A stretch of 43,462 nucleotides of DNA from Mollicutes bacterium (GCA_003557505.1 PWOH01000125.1:1-43462), one strand, 5' to 3'; counted from the stretch's first letter, positions 1 to 8,969 are shown. The notes: generated by a model not told the origin, from the letters alone. A program made the numbers and translations.

Positions 1-31
1 AAAAATGGAGCGATTGCTAAAACTTTACACT

Positions 32-71
32 AAAAAACATTCACTACAGCATTTGTAGTGAATGTTTTTTT
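32..71. terminator. Bidirectional rho-independent terminator
   Basis: aaaaaacattcactaca-gcat-tgtagtgaatgtttttt, near-perfect long stem with A/T flanks, just 3' of the minus-strand operon end. Confidence 0.88.
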
Positions 72-91
72 ATAAGGAGAAATCTATCCGT

Positions 92-1405
92 TTACGCATT
101 TGCGTTATCGTTTTCATTGGATGATTCAGCACTTTTATCTGTGATTGTCTCATTCTCGGTTTCAACAATCGTATCAAGGACTTCTTTGACTCGCTTAGCA
201 AGTCCTTTAATTTTAGTAATTGGAATCGAACAAATCGCAACACGAAGGCCACCATAGACGTTGACAAAGAAAATATTGTGTTCTTTTAATTTTAGGTGCA
301 GCTCGTTTTTGACGACGTGATCATCAATGCGAATAGTCAGGAAAAAGCCTTCATGAAATGGATATAAGGGTAAGCCGACTTCTTCAGCCTCTTTTATCAT
401 TATTTTTGCACGTTTGGCAAGCAGTGCAACGTATTCATCTTTTTCGTTTAAATACGCTTGTTTGTTTTCTGGGTTAAGTGCGATATCACTAAAAGCGACC
501 ATACCACCGTTGTTGACAGTTGACCAAACACCACGTGCCGTATTCCCACAAGCATGTTTGAATTTTTTACGTCCTTTTTCGTTATTAGAGATTAACACTT
601 GTGCGCCAACGCGCATTCCATAAGCAGTTAAAGTTTTAGAAACAGAAAAAGCAATAACGGTTAGCACATTCTCATTCATCGCAGTGAATTTTTTAAAAAG
701 TTTCTTGTATTCATCTCCTTTTAGATTGAAATCAATATAAGCAACATCATGTAACAAGATAAAAGGGCCTTGTTCACTGAGTTTATTGATGAATTCCAAA
801 ACGTCATCCCATTCAGCTTCACTCATCGTGTAGCCTGTAGGATTTTGGCAAGGATCATTGATGAAGGCAAGCACTTTGCCTTGAGCTTTCATAACATTTG
901 TGCATGTTTCTTTGAATGATTCAAGGTTAAAGTGATCTCCTTCAAAGAGTTTGTAGTATTCCACAGGGGTGTTGTTTTCTTTAGCGATGGTTTTATAGGG
1001 TCCCCAGCCAATATCAGGGTGTATCACGGTTTCCCCGGGTGCCAAGGCATTTTTGGTAGTGGAAGAGAGGGCGCCGGTTCCTCCGGGTGTCGCAATCACA
1101 TCAGCGTCAATCTCTAAACCGACACTATCAAAGAGCCAGTGTTTTACCGCTAGCTGGTATTCAGGTGGACCAGCGATAGAAGAGGCGTATTTTGCCTTTT
1201 GGAAATCTGGCACTTTATCAAAAACACGATACACCGAATCAAACGTTAAAAACGCCTTGTCTTCTTTAAAATAGGTTCCGAATGCACCGTTGACAACATT
1301 CTCTTCACCATGCTTTTTTATTGCGGCGACTGCACCTTGTGCAGCTTCGAAAACGACATCAACAATTTCTTTTCCGTGAGATTGTTCGGAAATGAATTCT
1401 TTCAT
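92..1405 (-). CDS. Class I/II PLP-dependent aminotransferase (aspartate/aromatic type)
   Basis: 437 aa ORF; motifs NDPCQNPTGYTMSEAEW and AFSVSKTLTAYGMRVGA (PLP-Lys region); overlaps the upstream gene's stop by 1 nt. Confidence 0.85.
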   Translation of the reverse strand: MKEFISEQSHGKEIVDVVFEAAQGAVAAIKKHGEENVVNGAFGTYFKEDKAFLTFDSVYRVFDKVPDFQKAKYASSIAGPPEYQLAVKHWLFDSVGLEIDADVIATPGGTGALSSTTKNALAPGETVIHPDIGWGPYKTIAKENNTPVEYYKLFEGDHFNLESFKETCTNVMKAQGKVLAFINDPCQNPTGYTMSEAEWDDVLEFINKLSEQGPFILLHDVAYIDFNLKGDEYKKLFKKFTAMNENVLTVIAFSVSKTLTAYGMRVGAQVLISNNEKGRKKFKHACGNTARGVWSTVNNGGMVAFSDIALNPENKQAYLNEKDEYVALLAKRAKIMIKEAEEVGLPLYPFHEGFFLTIRIDDHVVKNELHLKLKEHNIFFVNVYGGLRVAICSIPITKIKGLAKRVKEVLDTIVETENETITDKSAESSNENDNANA

Positions 1406-3051
1406 TACTGATCACCACTAAGGGTTGCGATGATTTTTTGAAGCGTTTTAGGGGCTTCTTCAGGTAATATATCTTCGCCTTTGAGTGACGCGATGAAATC
1501 GAGTCTTCCTTGCAGGCGAGTGGTTAAATTATTTAGGTATTTTTTATCGTCTGAGTCAACATCGAATCCTTTAAAAGGCATGTATTCAATACTTGATAAA
1601 CCGTTAAATGGTTCAAACGCTGTTTTTCCTTCGATAATCGCTTCAATCGCTTCTAGGGTTGTTGCTGGTTGGATTTTCTTGTTGTTGAAAAAGCCAGTAT
1701 TTATAATAAAACAAGCGACATTTTGATCACGGAATAACTTCTTAAAGTTTTCGTAATCATCCTTTAAGGGATATAATCGGAAAGGATTGGCATAGGGTAC
1801 AAAAGCTAATTTATTAGGGTCTGCACCTTCCTCGGCACTTGTTCTTTTCGTGGCGAGTGTGGCCCCAAGCGTAGAAGCTAAGGTAGGGTCATTAATTTTA
1901 AGTAGTGGGGGCAGTGTATCATCTTTCATAATCCAAAAAATTGAATTAAGTGGTTCACTGAATTTATAGGCGCGAGAAGGGGTCCAATATTTAGATTTGA
2001 TGGCGCGTCCATTTCCGTTACGAATATCTTCAGTAACCGGGACGACTAAGCCATCTTCATCCAGTGTCGCACCTACATTTTGCACGGTCAGTAGGAAGCG
2101 GTTATCCGGTGAATCGGTCGGATAATCTTGAACTTTATCAAAGTAAGAGGGTTCAAGACTGACAGAGTAGAGTTGTTCATTTTCGATGACAAATGCGTCA
2201 TCGTGTAAGACCTCAATGTCGTATTTTCCATCATGTTTTGCGTGAGTGATTGTACTTTTGCCACTGCCTGAAAGGCCAAAGACACTCATGATATAGGGGG
2301 GTTTGGAACCGCGCATGATTTTTTTGATGCCACCGTGTGCGGCAGTGAAATTTTGTCGTTTAGCGAGTGACCATGCCATCGTCAAGGTGGCTTTCTTGTG
2401 TTCACCAAAGTAGCGCAATCCAAATAGGGAAGCACAATTGTGATCACGATCAAAAAGCGCTAAACCCGTTTCAAAATTTTCCACATAATAATCAGGATCG
2501 CTGTAAAGGAGAATATCCCCTTCATTGAACTCGCGAGAATTATTGTAAGTATCAATCCATGTTTCATCCATGACTTGGAAATTTAACATCCATGAATAAA
2601 GGGTGTTCTCATACCCTTCCGGTATTAATAGATGGGCCCGAACGGAAAAGTCTTCATGGAGCCCAATCATTACCGTAGCATGATACATGGTAACGTCTCG
2701 TGAAGAGAAGAGGGCTTCACGTAAAATTTTAGCGAAGTCTTCTTTGTTTTTTTCATCGATGATTCGTCGTGCTTGTGCTTGACGGCCAGTGATAGCGCCA
2801 TCATTAAACAACAGGACTTTGGCATCAGCTGGTAAACCAAGGTCTTCACTTCGGTAAACCGGGAGGTCACTTTTGATGACCCCCGGTGAGTTTTGTGCTA
2901 AATAATAAGCCTCTTCAAGTGTATTTATTTTAATGACATTATTGCGGTGATAAGCAGTTTCTATCGTGCTACGAATACGGTTAAACATGTGCGGTGTTTT
3001 TCCGCCAATGTCGCTTCTTTTTAATTGATTTCTTGTCGCCACGTCAATCAA
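1405..3051 (-). CDS. Divergent ATP-type phosphoenolpyruvate carboxykinase homologue
   Basis: 548 aa; P-loop FGLSGSGKSTITHAK, YFGEHKKATLTMAW (KK pair), AAHGG, VLHDDAF, LPPLLKI..; canonical GDDEHGW and EGGCYAK motifs altered. Confidence 0.72.
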   Translation of the reverse strand: MIDVATRNQLKRSDIGGKTPHMFNRIRSTIETAYHRNNVIKINTLEEAYYLAQNSPGVIKSDLPVYRSEDLGLPADAKVLLFNDGAITGRQAQARRIIDEKNKEDFAKILREALFSSRDVTMYHATVMIGLHEDFSVRAHLLIPEGYENTLYSWMLNFQVMDETWIDTYNNSREFNEGDILLYSDPDYYVENFETGLALFDRDHNCASLFGLRYFGEHKKATLTMAWSLAKRQNFTAAHGGIKKIMRGSKPPYIMSVFGLSGSGKSTITHAKHDGKYDIEVLHDDAFVIENEQLYSVSLEPSYFDKVQDYPTDSPDNRFLLTVQNVGATLDEDGLVVPVTEDIRNGNGRAIKSKYWTPSRAYKFSEPLNSIFWIMKDDTLPPLLKINDPTLASTLGATLATKRTSAEEGADPNKLAFVPYANPFRLYPLKDDYENFKKLFRDQNVACFIINTGFFNNKKIQPATTLEAIEAIIEGKTAFEPFNGLSSIEYMPFKGFDVDSDDKKYLNNLTTRLQGRLDFIASLKGEDILPEEAPKTLQKIIATLSGDQ

Positions 3052-3062
3052 TCCTTTCTAGT

Positions 3063-4184
3063 TTATTCGATATTCCACTTGAACTTTGGACGTGATTTGA
3101 CATAATCGCCACGCATCTTCAAGTTTTTCTCAATGCGTCTTTCCGCCATAATATTTGCGGCTTTATAGGTAGGAATATTTTCTTTCTCACTGATTTCAAA
3201 AATTTCAATTAACCGATCATAAATGCCTTCAGTGGTTTGAATAGCGGAAGGCTCATGATAACCAATCATTTCGTGATAAACATTGATGACACCACCGGCA
3301 TTAATCACAAAATCAGGTGCATATAAAATGCCTTTTTCTTCAAGCATCGGACCGTGTTTATCTTCATTTTTCAATACATTATTAGCGGCACCAGCTATGA
3401 CTTTAGCAGTTAGTTTAGGAATCGTTTCATCATTAAGTACCGCCCCGATTGCGTTTGGAGAGAAGATATCGATGTTCTTTTCAAAAATTTCATCTGGTTC
3501 CACAAAGTTCGCAAGTGGCATTAATTCTTTGAAAGTACGGATTTTCTCTTCATCGATATCGGTAAAGTAGATACGTTTGATATCATGTGATTTAAAATAT
3601 TGCACCATTTCTTGAACAACCGCACCAACACCTTGAAAACCGATGGTCAGTCCATCAAGATTATCTTGCTTGAATTTATGCTTAACCGCCGCTAACATCC
3701 CAACGTAAGTTCCCTTAGCAGTCAAAATCGTCGTTCTGCCTGCGCCTTTGCGTAAAACACCACTGACATAATCAGTTTCACGGTCCATAAATTCACAGTC
3801 AGTTAAGGTCATGTTCATGTCTTGCCCTGTATACACACGACCGTTTAAACTTTGAATATAGCGTCCGTATGAACGGAAGAACGCTTCGTTTTTCAATTTT
3901 TTAGGGTCCCCGATAATAACATTCTTACATCCACCGATGTCTAATCCGGCCGCAGCGTTTTTATACGTCATGCCACGCGCTAAGCGGGTTACATCATACA
4001 AAGCTTCTTCCTCAGAAGCATAATTGTAAAAACGTGTCCCTCCGCATGAAGGGCCTAAACGGGTATCGTGAATACAGGTAATGCCTTTAAGTCCGGTTTC
4101 TTTGTTATGAAAATAAATGATTTGTTCGAAACCATCATTTGTGTAACTGAAAACCTCGTTCGTAAACTCACTCTTTTTTTTCAT
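3063..4184 (-). CDS. Glu/Leu/Phe/Val dehydrogenase family protein
   Basis: GLKGITCIHDTRLGPSCGGTRF, AAAGLDIGGCKNVIIGDP, GFQGVGAVVQ, APDFVINAGGVINV; start moved to ATG 4184, which has AAAGGAG upstream, rather than the track's 4226. Confidence 0.88.
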   Translation of the reverse strand: MKKKSEFTNEVFSYTNDGFEQIIYFHNKETGLKGITCIHDTRLGPSCGGTRFYNYASEEEALYDVTRLARGMTYKNAAAGLDIGGCKNVIIGDPKKLKNEAFFRSYGRYIQSLNGRVYTGQDMNMTLTDCEFMDRETDYVSGVLRKGAGRTTILTAKGTYVGMLAAVKHKFKQDNLDGLTIGFQGVGAVVQEMVQYFKSHDIKRIYFTDIDEEKIRTFKELMPLANFVEPDEIFEKNIDIFSPNAIGAVLNDETIPKLTAKVIAGAANNVLKNEDKHGPMLEEKGILYAPDFVINAGGVINVYHEMIGYHEPSAIQTTEGIYDRLIEIFEISEKENIPTYKAANIMAERRIEKNLKMRGDYVKSRPKFKWNIE

Positions 4185-4209
4185 GTCTTTCTCCTTTGAA
4201 AGTTTTTTA

Positions 4210-5112
4210 TTATTGTAAATCCGCAACTAAAGCGGACAGTGCAATCGAATAAAATTTTGATTCCTTGGAGTCAGCTCTTGAGGTCAAGACAATTGGACAT
4301 TTAGCTCCAGCGATAACAGAAGCACTTTTCGCATTGGCTAAAAACATCATGGTTTTATAAAATACATTTCCGGCTTCAATGGCTGGCATTAACAATATAT
4401 CCAAATCACCAGCAATTGGTGATTGAATGCCTTTGTGGGCTGCTGCCTCTTTATTAATCGCATTATCAAGTCCAAAGGGACCATCAACAATGATATTCTT
4501 AATTATCCCTTTTTCACTACGTTTTTTTAGTTCATCCGCATCAAGGGTCGCTTGCATTTTGGGATTGACTTTTTCAACCGCTGCCACACAACCGACTTTG
4601 GGAGTTTTAATGCCAATTGCATTCGCAATAATCCCTGCGTTTTCAATGATTTCTTGTTTTTCATCGACATTAGGCGCAATATTCATCGCTCCATCACTCA
4701 TGAATAACAGTTTATGATAATTACTAGTTTCTATCACACTCACATGTGATAAGCGTCTTGAAGTTCGCAATCCTATGTCTTTATCTAACGCGGCTTTTAA
4801 AATAACAGAAGTATCCACATGCCCTTTCATTAAGAAATGTCCGGTGTTTTTACTGACGTGTTCAACCGCTTGCATACAAGCAGTTTTCGCATCGCTTACA
4901 TGATGAATTTCATAATCATCAGAATTAAGCCCTAAATTGTTAAACACGTCTAAAATCTTACGTTCATCTCCATAAAGGACAGCATTGACAAACCCTTCGG
5001 TTTTAGCCATTTCAACGGCTTCCATTACCGCGCTGTCCTCAGCGACAGCCACAACAATCGTCTTTTTTGTTTTTGTTTTTGCTAAATCAATTAAATCTTG
5101 CATGGTTTTCAT
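4210..5112 (-). CDS. ptb: Phosphate butyryltransferase / phosphate acyltransferase
   Basis: 300 aa; LMKGHVDTSVILKAALDKDIGLR, DGAMNIAPNVDEKQEI, DGPFGLDNAI; adjacent to butyrate kinase. Confidence 0.88.
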   Translation of the reverse strand: MKTMQDLIDLAKTKTKKTIVVAVAEDSAVMEAVEMAKTEGFVNAVLYGDERKILDVFNNLGLNSDDYEIHHVSDAKTACMQAVEHVSKNTGHFLMKGHVDTSVILKAALDKDIGLRTSRRLSHVSVIETSNYHKLLFMSDGAMNIAPNVDEKQEIIENAGIIANAIGIKTPKVGCVAAVEKVNPKMQATLDADELKKRSEKGIIKNIIVDGPFGLDNAINKEAAAHKGIQSPIAGDLDILLMPAIEAGNVFYKTMMFLANAKSASVIAGAKCPIVLTSRADSKESKFYSIALSALVADLQ

Positions 5113-5120
5113 ATTGTCAC

Positions 5121-6191
5121 CTACTCATAAATTTTTGCGGTTTCTTCTTCACGTAATACACGCAAGGCACCAAGTGCCAATGATTCCATTTCATCTTCAC
5201 CGGGATAAACCAGTAATTTTGCAATAAAGTCCGTCCGTCTAGTAATCTCATCAACAAGCATTGGATCGTAAGCCAAACCACCAGTTAAGACAATCGCATC
5301 AACGTCACCTGCTAAGACCGTTGCGCCACTCCCGATTTCTTTGGCGATTTGATAACACATGACTTTATAAATGAACTCAGCGTCTTTGTCGCCGTTTTCA
5401 ATGCGCTTTTGAATCTCGTAACCATCATTGGTGCCAAGATAAGCGACTAATCCACCATTACCATAGTTTTTACGCTTGATTTCCTCTAAGGTATATTTTC
5501 CACTAAAAACCATTTTATACAACGGACCAATAGGCACTTGCCCGCTTCGCTCAGGAGACATCGGACCATCTCCATCAAGTGCGTTATTGACATCAACAAC
5601 CCGCCCTTTTTTGTGGATGCCTACACTAATTCCACCACCTAAATGCGCGATAATCATATTGAGAGATTTATAGGGTTTGTCTAAGTCCTTTGCTGCTTTA
5701 AGCGCAACTGCTTTTTGGTTTAAGGCATGAAACAAGGAATCTCTTTTAATCTCTGGCATACCAGTAAACCGTGCAATGTCATCCATCTCATCCACCGCAA
5801 CAGGGTCAACTATAAACGAAGGGATATTTTGTTTATCGGCAATTTCCTTAGCGATGACACACCCAAGATTTGAAGCGTGTTCGCCTCGTGGTGCCTTTTT
5901 AATATATTGAATCATTGCGTCATTGACCGCATACGTTCCTGATTCAATCGGTTTTAACATGCCACCGCGTCCAACGACAGCCGCAAGTTCATCAACAGTG
6001 ATATTTTCTTCTTGTAAAGTATTCAAGATCGCCTCTTTGCGAAAATCGTATTGATCGATAATTGATTTAAATGAGGAAATAGTTTCACTATCGTGACGAA
6101 TGGTCGTTTTAAAGACACATTCTTCCTCATTAAAAACAGCAATCTTCGTACTGGTAGAGCCGGGATTGATTGCTAGTATTTTTTTACGCAT
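5121..6191 (-). CDS. buk: Butyrate kinase
   Basis: 356 aa acetokinase-family fold; ILAINPGSTSTKIAVF, NMIIAHLGGGISVGIHKKGRVVDVNNALDGDGPMSPERSG, ALGALRVL. Confidence 0.92.
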   Translation of the reverse strand: MRKKILAINPGSTSTKIAVFNEEECVFKTTIRHDSETISSFKSIIDQYDFRKEAILNTLQEENITVDELAAVVGRGGMLKPIESGTYAVNDAMIQYIKKAPRGEHASNLGCVIAKEIADKQNIPSFIVDPVAVDEMDDIARFTGMPEIKRDSLFHALNQKAVALKAAKDLDKPYKSLNMIIAHLGGGISVGIHKKGRVVDVNNALDGDGPMSPERSGQVPIGPLYKMVFSGKYTLEEIKRKNYGNGGLVAYLGTNDGYEIQKRIENGDKDAEFIYKVMCYQIAKEIGSGATVLAGDVDAIVLTGGLAYDPMLVDEITRRTDFIAKLLVYPGEDEMESLALGALRVLREEETAKIYE

Positions 6192-6229
6192 AATGTCCTC
6201 CTATGATGGGTAATTTAACAACAATTTTG

Positions 6230-6258
6230 ATTATAACATGATAGCGTTTTCACAACAA
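6230..6258 (-). promoter_or_regulatory. Predicted promoter of the buk-ptb operon, extended -10 (TGtTATAAT)
   Basis: Minus-strand TTGTTG-17 nt-TATAAT preceded by TGT; about 38 nt upstream of the buk ATG. Confidence 0.6.
6239..6252 (-). promoter_or_regulatory. cre-like operator (catabolite response element)
   Basis: TGAAAACGCTATCA on minus strand, 14/14 match to TGWAANCGNTNWCA, lying wholly within the -35/-10 spacer. Confidence 0.65.
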
Positions 6259-6340
6259 CACCCTAATCAAAAAAAGTTTACTTTCTTATATATTTTAATA
6301 TATTATGTTGTATTATTGTTTTACTTCGCGTCAAAAAAGA

Positions 6341-6363
6341 AAAAGCGCAAAAAATTGCGCTTT
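6341..6363 (-). terminator. Rho-independent terminator of tnaA
   Basis: Minus strand aaagcgcaa-tttt-ttgcgctttttc: stem plus T-tract overlapping the tnaA stop. Confidence 0.75.
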
Positions 6364-7747
6364 ATTTAATCGGTTGCATTTTGGCAGTAAAATGACGTAA
6401 AATTTGCGGTTCGTATGTAAATGTTAACCCTTTTAACTTTTTGCGGTCATTAAAAACTTTAATAACACCATCCGCAACGACTTTAAGGTGATTGTACGTA
6501 TACGTACGACGTGGAATGGTTAAACGCATAAACTGTAAAGGGGTATCAATGTTTTCATTGGTATCAGGATCGCGGCCCAGAAGTAGTGACCCAATTTCAA
6601 CGGCTCGAACGCCACTTTCAATATAAAGTGCATTGACAACGCTTTGAGCTGGAAATTGATCATAGGGAATATGAGGGGCAATGGCTTTGGCATCCACAAA
6701 AACAGCGTGTCCACCCGTTGGGTACTGAATAGGAACTCCAGCCTCACGTAATTGGTCACCTAAATATCGCACTTGATCAATACGATGTCTCAGATAATCT
6801 TCTTCGAGCCCTTCTTGTAATCCCACAGCGAGCGCCTCCATGTCACGCCCACTCATGCCTCCATAAGTTGGGAAGCCTTCCATTGGCACAATGGCACCTT
6901 GTACTTTTTTGAATAATTGCTCGTTGTCTTTAATGGCAATGATGCCGCCCATATTGACAAGCCCGTCTTTTTTGGCACTCATCAAGAAAACATCCGCCAT
7001 CGCAAAGACTTCTTGTGCGATTTCTAAAATCGAGTGATCTTGGTAGCCTTCCTCACGCATTTTCACGAAATAGGCGTTTTCAGAGAATCTAGCCCCATCG
7101 ATAATCACTGGAATACCATACGATCGCGCAATCTTTGCAGTTGCCTCTAAGTTTTCCATTGAAACTGGTTGTCCGCCTGCGGAATTGTTGGTGATTGTCA
7201 GGATAATACCCGCAATATTATCACTGCCTTTATCTTCAATGATACGTTTGAGTTTTTCGAGGTTAAAATTCCCCTTGAACGGATGATGTTTTGCTGTATC
7301 AAAACATTCATCTATAACACAGTCAATCGCTCTGGCTCCTGCGAGTTCCACATGCGCACGTGTCGTATCAAAATGCATGTTAGAGATAAAACTCATGCCT
7401 TTTTTATGGACGAATTGTGGCAACACGACTTGTTCAGCTCCGCGTCCTTGGTGGGCTGGGATAAAGTATTGATAATTGGTGATGTGTTTAACGACACTTT
7501 CTAAGCGATAAAAACTCCGTGAGCCAGCGTAGGCTTCATCGCCTTGCATCAAAGCGCCCCATTGCGCTTGCGACATTGCGCCAGTTCCAGAATCCGTTAA
7601 TAAATCTATGTATACATCCTCACTTTTCAGTGCGAAAGGATTGTATCCAGCGTTTTTAAGCAATTTGATTCTTTTGGTTTTGGGGATTTCTCTGATTGGT
7701 TCAACCATCTTAATTCGGTAAGGTTCAGCCTTGTAATTTTGGTTCAT
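6362..7747 (-). CDS. tnaA: Tryptophanase (tryptophan indole-lyase)
   Basis: 461 aa; DLLTDSGTGAMS, FIPAHQGRGAEQ, HFDTTRAH (Asp as in TnaA), MSAKKDGLVNMGG, GVRAVEIGSLLLGRDP (as TnaA, not the TPL Arg version), LTIPRRTYTYNH. Confidence 0.9.
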   Translation of the reverse strand: MNQNYKAEPYRIKMVEPIREIPKTKRIKLLKNAGYNPFALKSEDVYIDLLTDSGTGAMSQAQWGALMQGDEAYAGSRSFYRLESVVKHITNYQYFIPAHQGRGAEQVVLPQFVHKKGMSFISNMHFDTTRAHVELAGARAIDCVIDECFDTAKHHPFKGNFNLEKLKRIIEDKGSDNIAGIILTITNNSAGGQPVSMENLEATAKIARSYGIPVIIDGARFSENAYFVKMREEGYQDHSILEIAQEVFAMADVFLMSAKKDGLVNMGGIIAIKDNEQLFKKVQGAIVPMEGFPTYGGMSGRDMEALAVGLQEGLEEDYLRHRIDQVRYLGDQLREAGVPIQYPTGGHAVFVDAKAIAPHIPYDQFPAQSVVNALYIESGVRAVEIGSLLLGRDPDTNENIDTPLQFMRLTIPRRTYTYNHLKVVADGVIKVFNDRKKLKGLTFTYEPQILRHFTAKMQPIK

Positions 7748-7779
7748 TGTATCAGTCCTCTCTTAAGTTATCCATGCCT

Positions 7780-7808
7780 ATTATACATGAAAGCATAAAA
7801 AATGAAAA
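7780..7808 (-). promoter_or_regulatory. Predicted tnaA promoter
   Basis: Minus-strand TTTTCA-17 nt-TATAAT, ~33 nt upstream of tnaA ATG. Confidence 0.55.
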
Positions 7809-7816
7809 CGCTAACT
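7803..7816. promoter_or_regulatory. cre-like operator in the tnaA/oxidoreductase divergent region
   Basis: TGAAAACGCTAACT, 13/14 match to TGWAANCGNTNWCA; overlaps the inferred tnaA -35. Confidence 0.5.
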
Positions 7817-7837
7817 TAAAGAGTTTTTCATCAACCA

Positions 7838-7846
7838 TGCTATAAT
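7838..7846 (+). promoter_or_regulatory. Extended -10 promoter element (TGCTATAAT)
   Basis: TGC TATAAT, 24 nt upstream of the ATG at 7871. Confidence 0.6.
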
Positions 7847-7870
7847 AGGGGCACAAAAAGGAGGGCACGT

Positions 7871-8968
7871 ATGCAATTATTTGATAAAACAATACTAGGC
7901 GCCATTCAACTTAAAAATCGTTTCGCATTGGCACCAATGACTACTTATAGTGGTAATGCGAACTTAACCCCATCGAAAGAAGAGATTGAGTATTTACGCT
8001 TACGCAGTAAAGGCCCGGCCATGGTCATATCACCAGCCATCTGCGTCAATAAAAACGGCCAAGCATTTGTCAATCAAATGAGTCTCATTGATGATGAAAA
8101 AATCGCCCCAATGAAAGTGTTAGTTGATGCCATTAAAGCTTCGGGGGGGGTACCTATCGCACAGCTTCATCACGGCGGAAGAATGAATGATCCCGTGATT
8201 TTTGAAAATAAACAAGATATTGTCGCCCCAAGCGCAGTGCGTGCACCACGTGGCGATAAAGTAACGCCACGAGCGATGACAATTGATGAGATTGAAATGA
8301 CAGTTGAGGATTTCAAACAAGCAGCACTTCGAGCCATAAAAGCAGGTTATCAAGGCATTGAACTCCATGGGGCAAATACGTATTTGCTGCAGCAATTTTT
8401 CTCACCGCATTCCAATAAACGTAACGATGCTTACGGCGGAACGTTTGAAAAGCGTCTACGTTTCATTGAAGCAGTGATTGATGCTACCCAAGAGGTCATC
8501 GCAACCCATGCGGGTGATCAATTTATTTTAGGGTATCGCTTTTCCCCTGAAGAAATTGAAGCGGATGGTATTACGATGGATTTAACCTTACGCTTTATTG
8601 ACTTCTTAAAAACTAAAAACCTTGATTATCTACATGTATCCTTGCGTCGTTATGATCAAGGATCTATGCGGAATGAATCCAATCAAGAACCGTTAGTCAC
8701 TCAACTGAAACAACGCATTGATGGAAGGGCTCCATTAATGGGAGCAGGTGGCGTCAACGACCGTCAAACCGCGGAAGCCGCATTGGCGCAGGGATTGGAT
8801 TATATTGCAGTTGGTTTCTCATTATTAACCGATCCTGATTTTGTCGAAAAAGTGAAAAACGACCAACCAATCAGCAAGCATATCAATTCAGAAACATTAC
8901 CAAGCAATCTTTACCAGCGCTTATATAAAAATCGCGAACACTTTATGAAAAACGGCTTTACTTTTTAA
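7871..8968 (+). CDS. NADH:flavin oxidoreductase, Old Yellow Enzyme family
   Basis: 365 aa; RFALAPMTTYSG, AQLHHGGRM, GIELHGANTYLLQQFFSPHSNKRNDAYGG, GAGGVNDRQTAEAAL. Confidence 0.9.
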   Translation: MQLFDKTILGAIQLKNRFALAPMTTYSGNANLTPSKEEIEYLRLRSKGPAMVISPAICVNKNGQAFVNQMSLIDDEKIAPMKVLVDAIKASGGVPIAQLHHGGRMNDPVIFENKQDIVAPSAVRAPRGDKVTPRAMTIDEIEMTVEDFKQAALRAIKAGYQGIELHGANTYLLQQFFSPHSNKRNDAYGGTFEKRLRFIEAVIDATQEVIATHAGDQFILGYRFSPEEIEADGITMDLTLRFIDFLKTKNLDYLHVSLRRYDQGSMRNESNQEPLVTQLKQRIDGRAPLMGAGGVNDRQTAEAALAQGLDYIAVGFSLLTDPDFVEKVKNDQPISKHINSETLPSNLYQRLYKNREHFMKNGFTF

Positions 8969-8969
8969 C

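Noticed and set aside
414-1274. Plus-strand ORFs (69, 61, 73 aa) in the track over the aminotransferase gene
   Set aside because: Antisense shadows of a well-supported coding frame with no ribosome binding site or family signal; likewise the other short antisense ORFs across the window (e.g. 3283, 4427, 7169, 8120, 11326, 15331, 28074, 33821, 35485).
7748-7779. TnaC-like leader peptide upstream of tnaA
   Set aside because: The inferred 5' UTR is only about 25 nt and has no short Trp-containing ORF.
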